The notes below the pieces were generated by a model. The model was not told the origin of the DNA. It was given only the letters and a program-made list of their open reading frames with translations, and searched no databases. The position numbers and the translations under genes were made by a program. Source: Actinocatenispora rupis (GTDB lineage Bacteria; Actinomycetota; Actinomycetes; Mycobacteriales; Micromonosporaceae). Taken from it: a DNA stretch of 64,000 bases. Where the stretch lies: the NCBI RefSeq assembly GCF_016861975.1, contig NZ_BOMB01000007.1, forward strand, positions 1-64,000, read 5' to 3'. How positions within the stretch are numbered: the stretch's first letter is position 1; every line of letters starts with the position of its first letter. Positions 17,365-26,347 of this stretch are shown one piece after another.

Positions 17365-18612
17365 GTGGACGCATCGACGATGGACCGGGCGCGCGGGGTG
17401 ATCCGCGCCGCTCGGCATGGGCTCTGGTACCTGCTGACCGCGCGCGACAGCCGGGTGCCGTGGCCGCGCGACCGGCTGCGGCTGGTCAAGTGGCTCGTAC
17501 GGGTCGTGGTCGTGCTGGTGACCGCGATCCTCTCCCCGGTCGCCATGATCACCGTCAACAACGCGCACCCGCACGTGTCGCCGGGCCTGGTCCTCACTTT
17601 GGCGCTCGCCCAGGTACTGCCGCTGCCGCTCGTCGTCCGGTACCCGCTGCTCGGGTGGCGGATCGGTTTCCTCGCCGCGCTGTTCGAACCGCTCGCCCGG
17701 GTGTCGGACATGTGGGGGAGCTGGCCGTGGGATCCGGTGCAGATCCCGGTGTTCGCGGTCGCGTTCGTCGTACTCGGGCTGCGCCGGGGCCGCGCGGTGC
17801 TGTGGTGGATGTGGGCGCTGATGCTCGTGCCCCTCTTCCTGCACGTGCACACCATGGACAACCGGCTCGGCGGCACCGTCCTGCTCACCGTGGTGGCCGC
17901 GCTGCTCGACCTGGTCGGCGGGCGGTTGCGGGCGCAGCGGGCGCTCGTCGCCGAGACCGAACGTACCGAGCTGGAGAAGGCGCGCCGGGCCGTACTGGAG
18001 GAGAAGGCCCGGATCGCCCGCGAGCTGCACGACGTCGTCGCGCACCACATGTCGCTGATCGCCGTACAGGCGGAGACCGCGCGGTACCGGCGCGACGACG
18101 TGTCGGCGGGCGCGGCCGAGGAGTTCGAGTCGATCAGCGCGCAGGCCCGCAGCGCGCTCACCGAGATGCGCCGCCTGCTCGGCGTACTCCGGGGCGGCGA
18201 GGCGGCGATGCGCGCGCCGCAACCGGCCCTGTCGGACCTGGACGGGCTGGTCGCCGGGCTGCGCCGCGCGGGCGTACGGGTGGAGCTGGCCACGGTCGGA
18301 CTCGACCGGGAGCTGCCGTCCCCGGTCCAGGTCTGCGTGTACCGCGTCGTCCAGGAGGCCCTGTCCAACGCCACCCGGCACGCCCCCGGCGCACCGGTCA
18401 CCGCGTCCGTCACCGTCGCCGACGGCCACGTCGCCCTCCGCGTACGCAACGGGCCGGGTGCGTCCGTCACCACCGGTGGCGCCGGGCACGGCCTCATCGG
18501 CATGCGCGAACGGGTCGCCCTGCTCGGCGGTGACCTGACCGCCGGCCGCGACCCCGACGGCGGATTCACCGTCGCCGCAACGCTTCCGACCGCCAGTCCG
18601 TCCCTCGTCTGA
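17365..18612 (+). CDS. Orphan NarL-type sensor histidine kinase
   Basis: 415 aa. Five or so N-terminal membrane helices (about 45-190) are followed by a HisKA_3 dimerisation domain with phospho-acceptor His in RELHDVVAHHMS, then an HATPase domain (QEALSNATRH, NGPG, GHGLIGMRERV). The start GTG 17365 lies eight bases after TACCGT, a leaderless-type -10. The usual partner is a LuxR-type response regulator, but neither side has one. The kinase may signal to a distant regulator, or the cognate gene has been lost. Confidence 0.9.
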   Translation: MDASTMDRARGVIRAARHGLWYLLTARDSRVPWPRDRLRLVKWLVRVVVVLVTAILSPVAMITVNNAHPHVSPGLVLTLALAQVLPLPLVVRYPLLGWRIGFLAALFEPLARVSDMWGSWPWDPVQIPVFAVAFVVLGLRRGRAVLWWMWALMLVPLFLHVHTMDNRLGGTVLLTVVAALLDLVGGRLRAQRALVAETERTELEKARRAVLEEKARIARELHDVVAHHMSLIAVQAETARYRRDDVSAGAAEEFESISAQARSALTEMRRLLGVLRGGEAAMRAPQPALSDLDGLVAGLRRAGVRVELATVGLDRELPSPVQVCVYRVVQEALSNATRHAPGAPVTASVTVADGHVALRVRNGPGASVTTGGAGHGLIGMRERVALLGGDLTAGRDPDGGFTVAATLPTASPSLV

Positions 18613-19015
18613 CCCGCGGTCCGCCCCGGTTTCCCGGCGGTGCCGGACCGCCGGGGCAGGGCGCCCGCGATTCATCCCCGCCCGCGATCCATCCCCGACC
18701 GCGACCCCGTCGGCCCGACCCACGCACCCACCGCCTCGCCGGCTCGACGGGTGCGCCGCCGGCGATCGGCGGTACCCGGGTGGCCCGGGGGTGAGGGCCG
18801 GGTGGTCCGGCGGGCTAGGCCGCGGGGCGGTGCGCGGCGGGGGCGGTTGTGGTCCGCGGCCCGATGCCGTACGCGGCGCGCTCCGGGACCGTCACTGGCA
18901 TGACACCCACGCCCTCACCCGCCGGTATGACAACGGATCCCGCTCCGCGGGGTGACGCCCGCGACCCGGCCGCGTCCGTAGCTTTCGCCCCGGCACCGGA
19001 CGGAAGGGGCGCGTG
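18613..19015. other. 403-bp stretch, possible 38-codon leader ORF
   Basis: No recognisable gene. A 38-codon frame from ATG 18900 ends in TGA at 19014-19016, overlapping the ATG of the next gene (TGATG). It could couple translation but shows no conserved features and may be chance. Confidence 0.4.
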
Positions 19016-20053
19016 ATGCGGCGTTGGCTGGTACGGACCGTCGTGGGGTTGGCATCCGCGGCAGTGATGGTCACGCCGACGGCGGGCACGCTGCTGTCGC
19101 CGGCGTCCGCGGCACCGGCGCGGGAACCGGTCGGCGCGGCGGCCTGGGACGCGCACCACCTGCCCGATCCGGTACGCACGGATCCCGTTGCGGCGCACCG
19201 GTTCCTGGCCGGTCGGGCGGACGCCGCGCGGCTGGCGCTGGAGTACCCGGGGGTGGTGGGGGGCCTGGACGGCGCGCCGGTGTCCCTGCGGTACGCGGCG
19301 AACCGGGTGGCGATGCGCGCGGCCGGCGGCCGGTACGCGGGCTGGCACGGGAACTTCCTGCTGTTCGACCCGCGCGGCAACGGCCGGGTGGCGCAGGTGT
19401 TCGGTGACCTGACGACGGCCGACCGGATCGCCGTACTCGTGCCGGGCGTGGACTCCCGCGCGGAGAACTTCGTCCGGGGGCTGGGCGGGAAGTCGTACCG
19501 GGCGCCGGCGACGCAGGCGGCGAACCTGTACCGGGCGGCGCACGACGACAGGCTCGCGGTGATCGCCTGGCTGGGGTACGACACGCCCCGCGGGGTCGGG
19601 GTGGCCGCGGCGCGCGAGGATTTGGCGGCGACCGGATCGGTTGCGCTGCAACGGTTCCTGACCGGCCTGACGGTGGTACGCCCGGGCGCGACGATCGCGC
19701 TGTTCGGGCACAGCTACGGCTCGACGGTGATCGGCCTGGCCGCGTCGCGGCTGCCCCGGCAGGTCACCGACATCGCCGTGTTCGGCAGCCCGGGCATGGG
19801 CGTGGACCGGGCCGCCGGCCTGCACACCCGGGCGACGGTGTGGGCCGGGCAGGCCGAACGCGACTGGATCGGCTGGGTACCGGCGGTACGGCTGTTCGGG
19901 CTGGGACACGGCACCCGGCCGGCCGACCCGGCGTTCGGGGCGCGCGTGTTCCCGACGGCGGACGTCCCGGACCACGACCACTACCTGGCGCCGGGCACCG
20001 ACTCGCTGGTCCACCTGGCCCGCATCGCCACCGGTACGGAGGCCCGCTCGTGA
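19016..20053 (+). CDS. Secreted alpha/beta hydrolase (DUF1023 family)
   Basis: 345 aa. ATG 19016 follows GGAAGGGG. An N-terminal signal peptide (about 1-33) is followed by an alpha/beta hydrolase fold. The nucleophile elbow is GHSYGS with S233; FGSPGMG follows, and His in DHDHYL near the end may complete the triad. DUF1023 proteins are common in actinomycetes and their substrates are largely unknown. The gene overlaps the acyltransferase (GTGA), implying a shared transcript and perhaps acylation and deacylation of a common cell-surface molecule (inference). Confidence 0.85.
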   Translation: MRRWLVRTVVGLASAAVMVTPTAGTLLSPASAAPAREPVGAAAWDAHHLPDPVRTDPVAAHRFLAGRADAARLALEYPGVVGGLDGAPVSLRYAANRVAMRAAGGRYAGWHGNFLLFDPRGNGRVAQVFGDLTTADRIAVLVPGVDSRAENFVRGLGGKSYRAPATQAANLYRAAHDDRLAVIAWLGYDTPRGVGVAAAREDLAATGSVALQRFLTGLTVVRPGATIALFGHSYGSTVIGLAASRLPRQVTDIAVFGSPGMGVDRAAGLHTRATVWAGQAERDWIGWVPAVRLFGLGHGTRPADPAFGARVFPTADVPDHDHYLAPGTDSLVHLARIATGTEARS

Positions 20054-21234
20054 ACGGCTGGGTGCGTCGGGTCGCCGACGCGACCCCGGAGTACCGGGAC
20101 CGGACCGTGGATCTGTTGCGGGCGTTGGCGATCGTCGGCGTGGTGCTCGGGCACTGGCTGGTCTCCGGTACGGTCTCCGACCCGGGGCAGCCGGCGCGGT
20201 TGCACGGCGCCAGCCCGCTGTCCCACCTGCCCGCGCTGGCGCCCGTGAGCTGGCTGTTCCAGACGCTCGCGCCGTTCTTCTTCGCCGGTGGGTACGCGGC
20301 GGCCCGCAGCCTGGCGCGGCGTGCCCAGGGCCGTGGTCCGTTGTCCTGGTTGGGTTCCCGGGTGCACCGGCTGGTACGGCCGGTCGCCGCGCTGGCCGCC
20401 CTCTGGGCACCGGGGCTGCTGCTGCTCGCCGCGGTCGGCGCCCCCGGCGACACCCGGCACCTGGTCTGGTCGCTGGTGTCCCATCCGATGTGGTTCCTCC
20501 TCGTGTACCTGGTGCTGACGGCGGCGACCCCGCTCCTGCTGGCCGCCGTACGCCGGGTGGGCGGTTGGGCCCTGCTGCCCCCGGTACTCGCCGTCGCGGG
20601 GGTGGATGCCTTGCGCGGCAACGGAATCCCGACCTGGCTCGGGCTCGCCGTGGTACCGGTCGGCTGGGCGGTGCCGTACCTGCTGGGCATCCTGTACGCG
20701 GACGGCCGGCTGGCCCGGTGGCACGGCGCGGTGCTGCTGGCGGCCGCGGTCGGCGGCGGCGCGGCGCTGATCGCGGCGGGCTACCCGGCCAGCGCGGTCG
20801 GCGTACCGGGTGACGCCTTCTCCAACCTCGACCCGCCGTCGCTGTTCGCGCTGGCCCTGGCCGCCGCCCAGCTCGGCCTGTTCCTCCTGGTACGCCCGTG
20901 GTTGGCGGGGCTGCTGCGGCGGCCCGCGGCGTGGGCGCCGGTGGTCGCGCTGAACCTGGTCGCGATGACCGTGTTCTGCTGGCACCAGACGGCGTTGCTG
21001 GTGGTCACGTTCGCCGGGCTGCTCGCCGGGCGGGTACCGGGGTTGACCGACGCGCCGGACGGCCTCGGCTGGGCCGGTCACCGCCTCGCGTGGCTCCCCG
21101 TCTTCGCCGCCGTACTCGCGGTGCTCGTGGCGCTGTTCCACCGGGTCGAACGGCTGCCGCGACCGGCTCCGGCGCCGGCCGTACCGGTGGGGCATAGCGG
21201 GCAGGTGGCGCCGGTGGGCGCCGAACGGGTGTGA
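20050..21234 (+). CDS. Membrane acyltransferase (acyltransferase-3/OafA-like)
   Basis: 394 aa, about ten membrane helices. The N-terminal RTVDLLRALAIVGVVLGHW is the signature of acyltransferase-3 proteins, with the conserved His for acyl transfer; FFFAGGYAAARSL matches helix 3. These enzymes O-acylate sugars, lipids or antibiotics at the membrane. GTG 20050 overlaps the preceding stop by four bases. A hairpin at 21244 ends the operon. The acceptor is unknown. Confidence 0.9.
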   Translation: MNGWVRRVADATPEYRDRTVDLLRALAIVGVVLGHWLVSGTVSDPGQPARLHGASPLSHLPALAPVSWLFQTLAPFFFAGGYAAARSLARRAQGRGPLSWLGSRVHRLVRPVAALAALWAPGLLLLAAVGAPGDTRHLVWSLVSHPMWFLLVYLVLTAATPLLLAAVRRVGGWALLPPVLAVAGVDALRGNGIPTWLGLAVVPVGWAVPYLLGILYADGRLARWHGAVLLAAAVGGGAALIAAGYPASAVGVPGDAFSNLDPPSLFALALAAAQLGLFLLVRPWLAGLLRRPAAWAPVVALNLVAMTVFCWHQTALLVVTFAGLLAGRVPGLTDAPDGLGWAGHRLAWLPVFAAVLAVLVALFHRVERLPRPAPAPAVPVGHSGQVAPVGAERV

Positions 21235-21243
21235 TCCGCCGGT

Positions 21244-21278
21244 GCCTCCCCGCCGCCCGCCGGGGGCCGCGGGGAGGC
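21244..21278 (+). terminator. Hairpin after the acyltransferase gene
   Basis: GCCTCCCCGC (21244-21253) pairs with 21269-21278; no T-tract. Confidence 0.55.
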
Positions 21279-21284
21279 TGGCGT

Positions 21285-21298
21285 TAGGCTCGGTGCCG
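21285..21298 (+). promoter_or_regulatory. Leaderless-type -10 for the carotenoid operon
   Basis: TAGGCT (21285-21290) precedes the GTG at 21298 by seven bases and no ribosome site exists, so crtE mRNA is probably leaderless. It lies just after the terminator hairpin. Confidence 0.6.
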
Positions 21299-22371
21299 TG
21301 TCCCAGCACCTCGTCGCCGGCGTCGCCGGGCGCGTCACCGGTGTCCTGGCCGAGTTCCTGGCGGCCGAGGTCGACACCCTCCGCGCGCTCGATCCGGCCG
21401 TCGCCGACGCCGCCGCCCCGCTGACCGACCTGGTCCTGCGCGGCGGGAAGCGGCTCCGCCCCGCCTTCGCGTACTGGGGGTGGCGCGGCGTGGTCGCCGA
21501 CGGCGCCGACGACGAGCCGGTCGTACGGGCGGTCGGCGCGCTGGAGTTGCTGCACGCGTTCGCGCTGGCGCACGACGACGTGATGGACGCCTCGGCGGTC
21601 CGCCGCGGCCGGCCCACGCTGCACCGCGAGTTCGCCGACCGGCACCGTACGGGTGGCTGGCGCGGCGACCCGGACCGGTTCGGCACCTCCGTCGCCGTCC
21701 TGCTCGGTGACCTCTGCGCGGTCTGGGCCGACCGCCTCATCGGTACCAGCGGGCTGCCCGCCCCGGTGCTGCTCGCCGCCCGCCGGGTGTACGACGCGAT
21801 GCGCATCGAGGCCGTGGCCGGTCAGTACCTGGACGTGTTGCACGCGGCGGGTGGCAGCGACGGGGTGGCCGCCGCGGTGAAGGTCGCGCGGTTCAAGTCC
21901 GCGTCGTACACGGTGCAGCGGCCGCTGCGGTTCGGTGCGGCGCTCGCCGGGCCGGTGCCGCCGGACGCGGTCGCGGCGTACGACCGGTTCGGGGTGGCGG
22001 TCGGCGAGGCGTTCCAGCTCCGCGACGACATCCTCGGGGTGTACGGCGAGACCGCGGTGACCGGCAAGCCGGTCGGCGACGACCTCCGCCAGGGCAAGCC
22101 GACCGTACTGGCCGAGTTGGCCCGCTCGCGCGCCACGCCGCGGCAGCGCGCCCTGCTCGACCGGACACTCGGTGCCGCCGACGCGTCGGACGCCGAGCTG
22201 GCCGAGGTCACCGCCGTGATCACGGCGTGCGGGGCGCGGGCCGAGGTGGAGGGCATGATCTCGGCGCGGGTGTCGGCCGGGCTGGCCGCGCTGGCCGCCG
22301 CGCCGGTCGCGGACCCCGCCCGACGCGAACTGTCCGCGCTGGCGCTCGCCGCCGTCCAGCGCGCCACGTAG
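21298..22371 (+). CDS. crtE: Geranylgeranyl diphosphate synthase (polyprenyl synthetase)
   Basis: 357 aa. It condenses isopentenyl diphosphate with allylic diphosphates to C20 GGPP. The first aspartate-rich motif is DDVMD (93-97); the second reads RDDILG around 242-247, its last Asp replaced by Gly as in many actinobacterial enzymes. GGKRLRP near residue 50 binds diphosphate. It is the first gene of the crtE-crtI-crtY set and overlaps crtI by one base. Other prenyl chain lengths cannot be excluded from sequence alone, but context favours GGPP. Confidence 0.92.
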   Translation: MSQHLVAGVAGRVTGVLAEFLAAEVDTLRALDPAVADAAAPLTDLVLRGGKRLRPAFAYWGWRGVVADGADDEPVVRAVGALELLHAFALAHDDVMDASAVRRGRPTLHREFADRHRTGGWRGDPDRFGTSVAVLLGDLCAVWADRLIGTSGLPAPVLLAARRVYDAMRIEAVAGQYLDVLHAAGGSDGVAAAVKVARFKSASYTVQRPLRFGAALAGPVPPDAVAAYDRFGVAVGEAFQLRDDILGVYGETAVTGKPVGDDLRQGKPTVLAELARSRATPRQRALLDRTLGAADASDAELAEVTAVITACGARAEVEGMISARVSAGLAALAAAPVADPARRELSALALAAVQRAT

Positions 22372-23840
22372 TGCGTACCGTCGCGGGCCCGACGGACCGG
22401 GTCGTCGTGGTGGGCGCCGGGCTCGGCGGGCTGTCCTGCGCGATCCGTCTGGCCGCGGCCGGACGCCGCGTCACGGTACTGGAACGCGCGTCGGTGCCGG
22501 GTGGTCGCGCCGGGCTGCTGGCGCGCGCCGGGTACCGGTTCGACACCGGGCCGACGGTCCTGACGCTGCCGCACCTGATCGCGGACACCCTGGCGACGGT
22601 CGGCGAGGACCTGACCGACTGGCTGGACCTGGTACGGCTGGATCCGGCGTACCGGGCGCATTTCGCGGACGGGTCCACGTTGGACGTACGGACCGACACG
22701 GCCGCGATGGCCGGGGAGATCGCACGGTTGTGCGGATCCCGGGAGGCCGACGGCTACCTGCGGTTCGTGGACTTCGCCCGCGAGCTGTACCGGATCGAGT
22801 GGTACGACTTCATCGACCGCAACCTGGACGGCCCGCTCGACCTGCTCACGCCGAACCTGGCGCGGCTGGTCGCCCGCGGCGGGCTCCGGCCGCTGTCCGC
22901 CAAGGTCGGGCAGTACCTGCGCGATCCGCGCACCCGGCGCATCTTCTCCTTCCAGGCCATGTACGCCGGGCTCGCCCCGCACCGCGCCCTCGCGCTCTAC
23001 GCCGTCATCTCGTACCTGGACACCGTCGCCGGGGTGTACTTCCCGCGCGGCGGCATGCACGCCGTACCCACCGCGCTCGCCGCGGTCGCCGAGAAGCACG
23101 GCGTCGAGATCGCGTACGACACGGAGGTGTCCGGGGTCGAGGTGTCCGGCGGCCGGGCACGCGCGGTGACAACCGTTGCGGGGCAACGGATCCCGGCCGA
23201 CGCGGTGGTGCTCAACCCGGACCTGCCGGTCGCCCGCCGCGACCTGCTGCACGCCCCGGTCCGCCGCCCCCTGACGTACTCGCCGTCCTGCGTGGTGCTG
23301 CACGTCGGCGCCACCGCCGCGTACGCCGGGGCCGCGCACCACAACATCCACTTCGGCCGGGCCTGGCGCGGCACGTTCGACGAGGTGATCCGGCGCGGGC
23401 GGGTGATGAGCGACCCGTCGCTGCTCGTCACCAACCCGACCCGCACCGACCCGTCGCTCGCCCCGCCCGGCCGCCACGGGTACTACGTGCTCGCTCCCGC
23501 GCCGAACCTCGTCCGTGGCCGGATCGACTGGGCCGCAACGGGTCCGCGGTACGCCGACGAGTTGCTGTCCACTTTGGAGCGTCGCGGGTACCGGGGGCTG
23601 ACCGGCGCGGTCGAGCTGCGCGAGGTCGTCACGCCGGCCGACTGGGCGGCGGCGGGCATGGCCGCGGGGACACCGTTCGCGGCGGCGCACACATTCGCGC
23701 AGACCGGGCCGATGCGTCCGGGCAACCTCGCACCCGGCCTCGACAACGTCGTGTTCGTCGGCTCCGGCACCCAGCCCGGCGTCGGCGTACCGATGGTGCT
23801 GGTGTCGGGTCGCCTTGCGGCGCAACGGATCACGGGATGA
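22371..23840 (+). CDS. crtI: Phytoene desaturase (CrtI-type)
   Basis: 489-aa FAD enzyme that converts phytoene to lycopene. The N-terminal VVGAGLGGLSCAIRLAAAG is the dinucleotide-binding fold, followed by VPGGRAG. The C-terminal GSGTQPGVGVPMVLVSGRL is the CrtI signature. GTG 22371 shares its G with the crtE TAG stop, so translation is coupled. Membrane-associated by family knowledge. Confidence 0.93.
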   Translation: MRTVAGPTDRVVVVGAGLGGLSCAIRLAAAGRRVTVLERASVPGGRAGLLARAGYRFDTGPTVLTLPHLIADTLATVGEDLTDWLDLVRLDPAYRAHFADGSTLDVRTDTAAMAGEIARLCGSREADGYLRFVDFARELYRIEWYDFIDRNLDGPLDLLTPNLARLVARGGLRPLSAKVGQYLRDPRTRRIFSFQAMYAGLAPHRALALYAVISYLDTVAGVYFPRGGMHAVPTALAAVAEKHGVEIAYDTEVSGVEVSGGRARAVTTVAGQRIPADAVVLNPDLPVARRDLLHAPVRRPLTYSPSCVVLHVGATAAYAGAAHHNIHFGRAWRGTFDEVIRRGRVMSDPSLLVTNPTRTDPSLAPPGRHGYYVLAPAPNLVRGRIDWAATGPRYADELLSTLERRGYRGLTGAVELREVVTPADWAAAGMAAGTPFAAAHTFAQTGPMRPGNLAPGLDNVVFVGSGTQPGVGVPMVLVSGRLAAQRITG

Positions 23841-23886
23841 CCAGCGGCCGACTCATCATCCACAGTGGACGGATCGGTCACCCGGG

Positions 23887-25032
23887 ATGACCGACGTCGA
23901 CCTCGTACTCGTGGGCGGCGGTGGCGCGGCGCACTGCCTGCTGCACGCGCTCGGCGCGCTCCGCGGGCTGCGCGTCGCCGTGGTGGATCCCGTACGGCAC
24001 AGCGGAAACGACCGTACCTGGTGCTTCTGGGACCGGGGCCGCAGTCCGGTCGAGCAGGCTGTCACCCGGCGCTGGTCGGCGCTGCGCGTCGTCGGCCCGG
24101 ACGGCGCCGCGCACCCGCTCGCCGCGCGCGGCTGGTCGTACGCGCTGGTCCGGTCCGCCGACCTGTACGCCCTGGCCCGCGAGCGCGCCGCGCACCTCGA
24201 CGTGACCTGGTACGACGAACCAGCCCTGGACGTACGAGACGGCGCGGAGCGGGCGCGCGTCACCACGCCGTCCGGCGAGCTGCGCGCCCGCTGGGTGTTC
24301 GACTCCCGCCCGCTGCCACCGCCACCACGCCGCCCGCTGCTCGCCGGCCGCCGGGAGGGCGCGGAAACCGCGCTGCTGCAACACTTCCGGGGCTGGTGGC
24401 TGTCCGGCGCCGACGTCGACCCGGACACCGCGACCCTGATGGACTTCGCCGTACCCCAGCCGCCCGAGGGCCTCGCCTTCGGTTACGTACTCCCGGTTTC
24501 CGCGTCGCGCGCGCTGGTCGAGTACACGGTGTTCTCGCGGCACCGGCTGCCGACCGAGGCGTACGACGTGCTGCGCGGGCGGTTCCCCGGGGCCCGCGTC
24601 GAGTCGACCGAGGACGGCGCGATCCCGATGACCGACGCGGCGTTCCCGCGGCGTACCGGACGGCGGGTGTTCCGGCTCGGCACCGGCGGCGGCGCCACCC
24701 GACCCGCCACCGGGTACACGTTCCGCGCGATGCTCCGGCAGGCCGCGTCCGTCGCCGCCGACCTCGCCGCCGGCCGCGTACCGCTGCCGCCCCGCCCGTA
24801 CCCCAGGCGGCACCTCGGGTACGACGCGGTCCTGTTGCGCGCGCTCGACCGTGGCCTGGTCGACGGCCGGCGGCTGCTCACCGACCTGCTCGCCGGAAGC
24901 CCGGACACGCTCGCGTTCCTCGACGGCACCACCACCCCGCGCCAGGAACTGTCCCTGCTCGCCGTCACCCCGCGCGGCGCCATGGCCCGCGCCACCGCCC
25001 AGGTACTCCGGGCCCGCCTCACCGGCCGCTGA
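23887..25032 (+). CDS. crtY: Lycopene cyclase (CrtY-type)
   Basis: 381-aa flavoprotein that forms beta-ionone rings on lycopene. It opens with the dinucleotide-binding LVLVGGGGAAHCLLHAL, has WCFWD and the conserved FDSRP, and ends with a helix typical of CrtY. It lies 46 bp after crtI, with a TCCACAGTGGA palindrome in between; the ribosome site is weak. Presence of crtY means beta-carotene-type rather than linear products are expected. Confidence 0.9.
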   Translation: MTDVDLVLVGGGGAAHCLLHALGALRGLRVAVVDPVRHSGNDRTWCFWDRGRSPVEQAVTRRWSALRVVGPDGAAHPLAARGWSYALVRSADLYALARERAAHLDVTWYDEPALDVRDGAERARVTTPSGELRARWVFDSRPLPPPPRRPLLAGRREGAETALLQHFRGWWLSGADVDPDTATLMDFAVPQPPEGLAFGYVLPVSASRALVEYTVFSRHRLPTEAYDVLRGRFPGARVESTEDGAIPMTDAAFPRRTGRRVFRLGTGGGATRPATGYTFRAMLRQAASVAADLAAGRVPLPPRPYPRRHLGYDAVLLRALDRGLVDGRRLLTDLLAGSPDTLAFLDGTTTPRQELSLLAVTPRGAMARATAQVLRARLTGR

Positions 25033-25117
25033 CACGTTCGGCCGGGCGTACGCGACGAGTTTCCGCCCCGCCACCGGTCGGTACGGGTCAGGATGGACGG
25101 ACGGGAGGGAGCGCGCG

Positions 25118-26263
25118 ATGACGGACAGGTTCGCCGCACTCGGGGCCGCCGCCGAGAAGCACGTCGGCCCGTCGGACGTACCGGGGCTCGTGGCGCTGGT
25201 GTCGCAGGGCGACGAGGTACACGTCGAGGCGCGCGGCCGGCTCGCCGTGGACGGCCCGCCCGTACGACGGGACTCGCTGTTCCGGATCTCGTCCACCACC
25301 AAGCCGATCACCGCCGCGGCCACCCTCGCGCTGGCCGGCGAGGGACTGTTCGACCTGGCCGACCCGGTCGACCGGCTGCTCCCCGAACTCGCCGACCGGC
25401 GCGTCCTGCGCCACCTGCACAGCCCACTCGACGACACCGTCCCCGCCGTACGCCCGGTCACCGTGCGGGACCTGCTGACGTTCACGTTCGGCTTCGGGAT
25501 GGTCGGAGAGATGTTCGCGGCGACCGAACCGTGGCCGGTCGTCACCGCCGCCGGCGAGCTGCACCTCGCCACCTTCGGCCCGCCCGAGCCGCAGACCAAA
25601 CCCGACCCCGACACCTGGATCGCCCACCTCGGCTCCCTGCCGCTGATGGCCCAGCCCGGCGAACGCTGGATGTACAACACCGGCTCCGCCGTCCTCTCCG
25701 TACTGCTCGCCCGCGCCGCCGGCACCACGTACGGCGAGGTGCTGCGGACCCGGCTGTTCGAGCCGCTCGGCATGCGCGACACCGGGTTCTTCGCCGCGGA
25801 CACCGGCCGGCTGGCCACCGCGTACCGGCCGTCGCCGGACGGGCTGACCGTCCTCGACGCGCCGGACGGGGCGTGGGGCCGACCGCCCGCGTTCGAGGAC
25901 GGCGCCGACGGGCTGGTGTCCACTGTGGACGATCTGCACGCGTTCGGCCGGATGCTGCTGCGCGGCGGCGACCCGGTGCTCACCCCCGCCGCCGTCCGCG
26001 CCATGACCAGCGACCAGCTCACCCCCGGCCAGAAGGCCCGCGGCGGCCTCGGCGCCGACTTCTTCGCCGAACAGTCCTGGGGGTACGGCGGCGGCGTCCT
26101 CGACAACGGCTCGTACGGCTGGGCCGGCGGCCTCGGCACCACCTGGATGATCGACCCCGCCCACGACCTCACCATCGTCGTACTCACCCAGCGCGAGTTC
26201 GAGTCGCCCAGCGCCCCCGACGTCCACCACGACCTCCAGACCGCCGTGTACGCCGCCCTCTGA
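25118..26263 (+). CDS. Serine hydrolase, class C beta-lactamase family
   Basis: 381 aa; ATG 25118 with GGGAGGG. Active-site motifs are S59-T-T-K62 and Y186-N-T; the third box (GWAGGLG region) is loose. No signal peptide is seen, so a cytosolic esterase or peptidase is more likely than a periplasmic beta-lactamase. Many actinomycete EstB-like proteins have this layout. It follows the crt genes on the same strand after 85 bp and might be co-transcribed, but has its own ribosome site. Confidence 0.88.
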   Translation: MTDRFAALGAAAEKHVGPSDVPGLVALVSQGDEVHVEARGRLAVDGPPVRRDSLFRISSTTKPITAAATLALAGEGLFDLADPVDRLLPELADRRVLRHLHSPLDDTVPAVRPVTVRDLLTFTFGFGMVGEMFAATEPWPVVTAAGELHLATFGPPEPQTKPDPDTWIAHLGSLPLMAQPGERWMYNTGSAVLSVLLARAAGTTYGEVLRTRLFEPLGMRDTGFFAADTGRLATAYRPSPDGLTVLDAPDGAWGRPPAFEDGADGLVSTVDDLHAFGRMLLRGGDPVLTPAAVRAMTSDQLTPGQKARGGLGADFFAEQSWGYGGGVLDNGSYGWAGGLGTTWMIDPAHDLTIVVLTQREFESPSAPDVHHDLQTAVYAAL

Positions 26264-26312
26264 CTGGCGCCCGACGCCCCCGACTTCGGCAACCGGTCAC
26301 CGAAAGCAATCA

Positions 26313-26347
26313 GTGACAGTGATGTCGTTCGGTGTGATATTGGGTGA
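26313..26347 (+). promoter_or_regulatory. Promoter with leaderless start
   Basis: GTGACA (26313-26318), a 17-bp spacer and GATATT (26336-26341), six bases before the ATG at 26348. A near-consensus sigma-70-type promoter with no room for a ribosome site. Confidence 0.65.

Noticed and set aside
18640-18903. 87-codon Arg-rich rightward frame after the histidine kinase
   Set aside because: Low-complexity Arg/Pro translation with no ribosome site or family; typical chance frame in high GC DNA.
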